A stretch of DNA of 8,362 nt from Methanobrevibacter sp. (lineage in GTDB: Archaea > Methanobacteriota > Methanobacteria > Methanobacteriales > Methanobacteriaceae), in NCBI GenBank assembly GCA_030539985.1, contig JAUNXD010000064.1, positions 1 to 8,362 of the forward strand. The letters run 5' to 3'. Of the stretch, positions 6,334 to 8,362 are shown piece by piece. A program made the position numbers and the translations under genes. Every line of letters starts with the position of its first letter. Position 1 is the first letter of the stretch. The notes beneath the pieces are model-generated. The model was given only the letters and a program-made list of their open reading frames with translations, had not been told where the DNA came from and did no database searches.

Positions 6334-7026
6334 TCATTCATCTAATGAAATGATATCTATATCATAATTGGAGCCATCTTTAATGTCAATTAAAACTGCC
6401 CCGTTGTCCCTGAGCATACCTGGATTTGCCACGTCAGTAGTTTTACCTATTTTACTTAAGGACCTTGCTTCGTGAATATGTCCACAAAGATTTATTTCAG
6501 GCTCGAATTCATGAATGGACTTTTGAATTCCAGAACTGCCCACATGTTCCCCATTTTCAACCCTATCAGCTGCAGTATTGAATGGTGGAGCATGGGTAAC
6601 TAATATTCTTACTTTAGGAACATCTGAATTGTAAACATAATCATAATTAGCCAATAAGTCATAGACTTGCCTGTAGATTTTGTCGTCGTCCATTTCTCCA
6701 GGAGTGTCAAATGGAGTTGGATTTGATCCTCCAAATCCGAAAAGTATTGCATCACCATAAGCGATAATGTTGTTATGGAGACAGAAAGAAACTTCATTAA
6801 TGGCATTGCATATTCCAGCAGGGTCACAATTTCCAGGAATGGCAATGACATCCACGCCACAATCTGCCACTTTATTTATGAATGTTTCAACGAAATCCAA
6901 AGGTCCGAAGTCAGTAATATCCCCTAGAATTAAAACTAATTCAATATCTTCATTGTTTTTCAGGTAAGTGTATAGGTTTTCGTTTTCTTCACCATGAACA
7001 TCACTAACTGCTAAGATTTTAGTCAT
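6334..7026 (-). CDS. Calcineurin-like metallophosphoesterase
   Basis: This 230-aa cytoplasmic two-metal phosphoesterase contains all the family's metal-binding blocks in order: D9 and H11 (VSDVHGE), D36 (LGDITDFG), N66 with D68 (PGNCDP), H145 (VTHAPPF), then H183 and H185 (CGHIHE). The compact size, with no extra domain or signal peptide, places it with small archaeal phosphodiesterases rather than secreted nucleotidases. The natural substrate cannot be told from motifs; a phosphodiester (cyclic nucleotide, nucleic-acid end or cofactor intermediate) is plausible. The start is well supported: AAGGTGATT, containing a perfect GGTGA at 7031-7035, lies 4 bases before the ATG. It is the last gene of a three-gene minus-strand unit, 19 bases after the stop of the 176-aa protein gene, so co-transcription is very likely and its role may be tied to the two uncharacterised partners. 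Confidence 0.92.
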   Translation of the reverse strand: MTKILAVSDVHGEENENLYTYLKNNEDIELVLILGDITDFGPLDFVETFINKVADCGVDVIAIPGNCDPAGICNAINEVSFCLHNNIIAYGDAILFGFGGSNPTPFDTPGEMDDDKIYRQVYDLLANYDYVYNSDVPKVRILVTHAPPFNTAADRVENGEHVGSSGIQKSIHEFEPEINLCGHIHEARSLSKIGKTTDVANPGMLRDNGAVLIDIKDGSNYDIDIISLDE

Positions 7027-7045
7027 TTAATCACCTTATTTTATT

Positions 7046-7576
7046 TTATTGTTCTAAAAAGAATGACCCCATTTCCTGTACGCCTGCTTTGAGGTCTTCC
7101 TTATCACCATGTAATTCGACAGTCACATCATCCTCAAATTCTATGATGAGACCATTCCATTCTGCAATTTCTTGAACTCTTTCCTCAGCTAAAGGAACTT
7201 TTAAGTTAATTCTGCCTGTTGTCAAACCCGGAGGAGTGTTGGCTAAGAATTTTGACCTTGATTTTGCAAATTGAAATACTTCTTTTCCTTGCATTGCCTG
7301 CTTTAACAAGTCAAGCCAATGGTCAACATATTCTTCATCTTCATGTTCTTCAGCCAATGTTATGAGTGTCGCTTGAATATTGTTTAAGGACATTTCAGCC
7401 TTAGCTAAACCATTGATCAAATCAGGATGGGTTGGATCTCTTTTATATGAACTGACAGATGATCTTATCAATCCCATCTCAGGGTTAATTCCACTTGGAA
7501 TTTCATATCCTTTTCTGGTCAGGTCGGATATTAAATGCTGGAGAACTAACCAAGTTTGTTCAGATGGTAAGTTCAT
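7046..7576 (-). CDS. Uncharacterised archaeal protein, possibly DUF2096 family
   Basis: This 176-aa soluble protein has no signal peptide, membrane segment or cysteine, and no catalytic motif I can recognise. The first 110 residues look mainly helical (EQTWLVLQHLISDLTRKGYE..., then an acidic stretch HEDEEYVDHWLDLLKQAM). The C-terminal part (GRINLKVPLAEERVQEIAEW, then LIIEFEDDVTVELHGDKEDL) looks like a small alpha/beta unit. Length and feel recall the archaeal DUF2096 group, but this is from memory and tentative. The start is secure: TAGGTGG (7583-7589) lies 6 bases before the ATG, and the ATG overlaps the stop of the preceding DUF749-like gene as ATGA. It is thus the middle gene of an operon with a small DUF protein and a phosphoesterase. 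Confidence 0.75.
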   Translation of the reverse strand: MNLPSEQTWLVLQHLISDLTRKGYEIPSGINPEMGLIRSSVSSYKRDPTHPDLINGLAKAEMSLNNIQATLITLAEEHEDEEYVDHWLDLLKQAMQGKEVFQFAKSRSKFLANTPPGLTTGRINLKVPLAEERVQEIAEWNGLIIEFEDDVTVELHGDKEDLKAGVQEMGSFFLEQ

Positions 7577-7839
7577 AAATGTCCACCTATAATCTTTAAG
7601 GTTGTGTGATTGATTTTAGCGTCAGCGTCTTTTAGTTCAGCTTCGATTTCACTGATGCTGCTGTATGAATCTAGGAATAATACGTGATGTGTTGAAGTTC
7701 CAGCAATGTTTAGAATTGCTATTTCATCACTATCTTTTATTTCTCTTTTATCTATTGTTGCTTTGAATTGTACGTAAGGTTCGTATTCTTCAGGAAGGTC
7801 TGAATATTTGAATATTCCGTCTAATGTTGCTACAAACAT
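7573..7839 (-). CDS. Small DUF749-like archaeal protein
   Basis: This 88-aa cytoplasmic protein begins MFVATLDGIFKYSDLPEEYE and alternates short strands and helices (YVQFKATIDKR, EIAILNIAGTSTHHVLFLDS, ISEIEAELKDADAKI, TTLKIIGGHL). It matches my recollection of DUF749, a methanogen family of about this length with unknown function. There is no catalytic motif, metal site, signal peptide or membrane span. A strong ribosome binding site (AGAGGTG) lies about 5 bases before the ATG, and a good TATA box lies about 50 bases upstream, so this is the first gene of the three-gene operon. Its last codon and stop overlap the next gene's ATG by four bases, indicating translational coupling and probably matched amounts of the two proteins. 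Confidence 0.8.
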   Translation of the reverse strand: MFVATLDGIFKYSDLPEEYEPYVQFKATIDKREIKDSDEIAILNIAGTSTHHVLFLDSYSSISEIEAELKDADAKINHTTLKIIGGHL

Positions 7840-7882
7840 AATTACACCTCTTTTTTATATTAGTTTATTTTATTTAACTTCT

Positions 7883-7893
7883 AGTATATAAAC
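7883..7893 (-). promoter_or_regulatory. TATA box of the DUF749-DUF2096-phosphoesterase operon
   Basis: The minus strand reads GTTTATATACT, very close to the consensus TTTATATA. It predicts a transcript start near 7863, giving a leader of about 24 bases that contains the GAGGTG ribosome binding site before the ATG at 7839. Confidence 0.65.
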
Positions 7894-7940
7894 ATGATTA
7901 CGAATTATTCGCAATGATACAAACAAAAAAAATTTTTGAT

Positions 7941-7972
7941 AAAAAAAATAGTTATCAAGAGTAGATAACTAT
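7941..7972 (-). terminator. Second (distal) hairpin terminator downstream of hdrB
   Basis: A perfect 9-bp inverted repeat, ATAGTTATC at 7948-7956 and GATAACTAT at 7964-7972 with a 7-base loop, is followed on the minus strand by a run of seven further T residues. This looks like a bacterial-type intrinsic terminator, placed just upstream of the next operon's promoter. Confidence 0.6.
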
Positions 7973-7986
7973 CCAAAATGTGTTTT

Positions 7987-8028
7987 CAATGCCTAAAAAA
8001 ATAAAAAAGTAAGGATTGAAAAATCCTT
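7987..8028 (-). terminator. First hairpin terminator after hdrB
   Basis: The stem AAGGATT/AATCCTT (8011-8017 with 8022-8028, 4-base loop) starts 5 bases after the hdrB stop. On the minus strand it is followed by ACTTTTTTATTTTTTT, giving a hairpin plus T-run. Confidence 0.65.
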
Positions 8029-8032
8029 AAAT

Positions 8033-8362
8033 CTATTCACCTAATGCTTTTTTGATAGCAGGAGTTGCATCAATTTTTTGAGCATCGAAGGTTAATTCTT
8101 CAGCAGATAATCCCATAGCTAATCCGTATAATTGAGCTAAGTGGAATACTGGTAATGCAAAGTCAGTTCCGTATCTTTCGTTAACTTCAGTTTGACCTTG
8201 GTCAAATTGTAAGTGACAGAAAGGACATACGTTAACGATTGCATCTACTCCTGCTTCAGTCATATGGTCGAGTTTTTCTTTAGTGAAACTGGTAGTTACA
8301 TCTAAATCTCTGGATCTTAAACCTCCACCTGCACCACAGCACATCATTTTGTCTTTGTAGTC
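8033..8362 (-). CDS. hdrB: CoB-CoM heterodisulfide reductase subunit B (C-terminal part)
   Basis: The last 109 residues of HdrB are present; the N-terminus lies beyond the right edge. HdrB reduces the CoM-S-S-CoB heterodisulfide formed by methyl-coenzyme M reductase, working with HdrA, HdrC and the Mvh hydrogenase in electron-bifurcating complexes of cytochrome-free methanogens. The second CCG domain is complete: MMCCGAGGG with the paired cysteines at fragment residues 8-9, and VCPFCHLQFD with cysteines at 46 and 49. This fits the CCX35-36CXXC part of the motif, whose cysteines bind non-cubane [4Fe-4S] clusters at the active site. The frame is open to the window edge (DYKDKMMCCG), so the internal ATG at 8345-8347 is not the start. 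The stop is followed at once by hairpin terminators, which fits hdrB as the last gene of an hdrCB operon; hdrC itself is not in view. Confidence 0.93.
   Translation of the reverse strand, partial: DYKDKMMCCGAGGGLRSRDLDVTTSFTKEKLDHMTEAGVDAIVNVCPFCHLQFDQGQTEVNERYGTDFALPVFHLAQLYGLAMGLSAEELTFDAQKIDATPAIKKALGE

Noticed and set aside
6609..6860. 83-codon minus-strand frame within the phosphoesterase gene
   Set aside because: It is a shifted frame of a gene whose catalytic motifs are all intact, so it is not real and not a frameshift.
8033..8347. A 104-aa protein starting at the internal ATG before MCCGAGGG
   Set aside because: The frame stays open to the window edge and the paired cysteines lie just after this ATG; it is the tail of full-length HdrB cut off by the window.
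1..8362. CRISPR array, insertion sequence, prophage, defence or toxin-antitoxin system
   Set aside because: No regularly spaced repeats, transposase or integrase motifs, or target-site duplications were seen; the genes are chromosomal housekeeping and methanogenesis types.

Overview
The window comes from an AT-rich methanogenic archaeon, most likely a Methanobrevibacter-like member of the Methanobacteriales. Evidence for this: an HdrB fragment (heterodisulfide reductase, the last step of methanogenesis); a predicted 2-phosphoglycerate kinase of the cyclic-2,3-diphosphoglycerate pathway; an archaeal-type 7S (SRP) RNA next to a tRNA-Ser; TATA-box promoters; GGTGA-type ribosome binding sites; and the start of a Ser/Glu/Asp-rich secreted protein resembling methanogen adhesin-like proteins. 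The assignment rests on reading the sequence only.

Layout. Bases 1-203 (minus) encode the signal peptide and N-terminus of a secreted, probably adhesin-like protein that leaves the window. It appears to start at a non-standard codon (ATT or ATA). A 464-base AT-rich divergent intergenic region follows. The plus-strand block holds a radical SAM protein (668-2218), then a class I aminotransferase (2286-3404) overlapping a cation-diffusion-facilitator metal transporter (3397-4302). Two minus-strand RNA genes follow: tRNA-Ser(GCT) at 4312-4395 and the SRP RNA at about 4462-4768, each with its own TATA box.

From 4939 to the right end everything is on the minus strand. Read in the direction of transcription (right to left), the units are: the C-terminal 109 residues of HdrB (8362 to 8033), followed by two hairpin-plus-T-run structures; a tightly packed three-gene operon from a good TATA box, made of a DUF749-like small protein, a 176-aa uncharacterised archaeal protein and a metallophosphoesterase (7839 to 6334); and a two-gene unit made of an ATP-cone/P-loop 2-phosphoglycerate kinase and an overlapping two-CBS-domain protein (about 6220 to 4939), ending in a hairpin terminator.

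Most of the window is ordinary core methanogen chromosome with no mobile element, CRISPR array or defence system. Points worth a second look are the non-canonical start codon, the kinase/CBS pair with two potential adenylate-sensing domains, the unexplained DUF operon with a phosphoesterase, the Cys-rich tail of the radical SAM protein, and the tandem hairpin terminators after hdrB.
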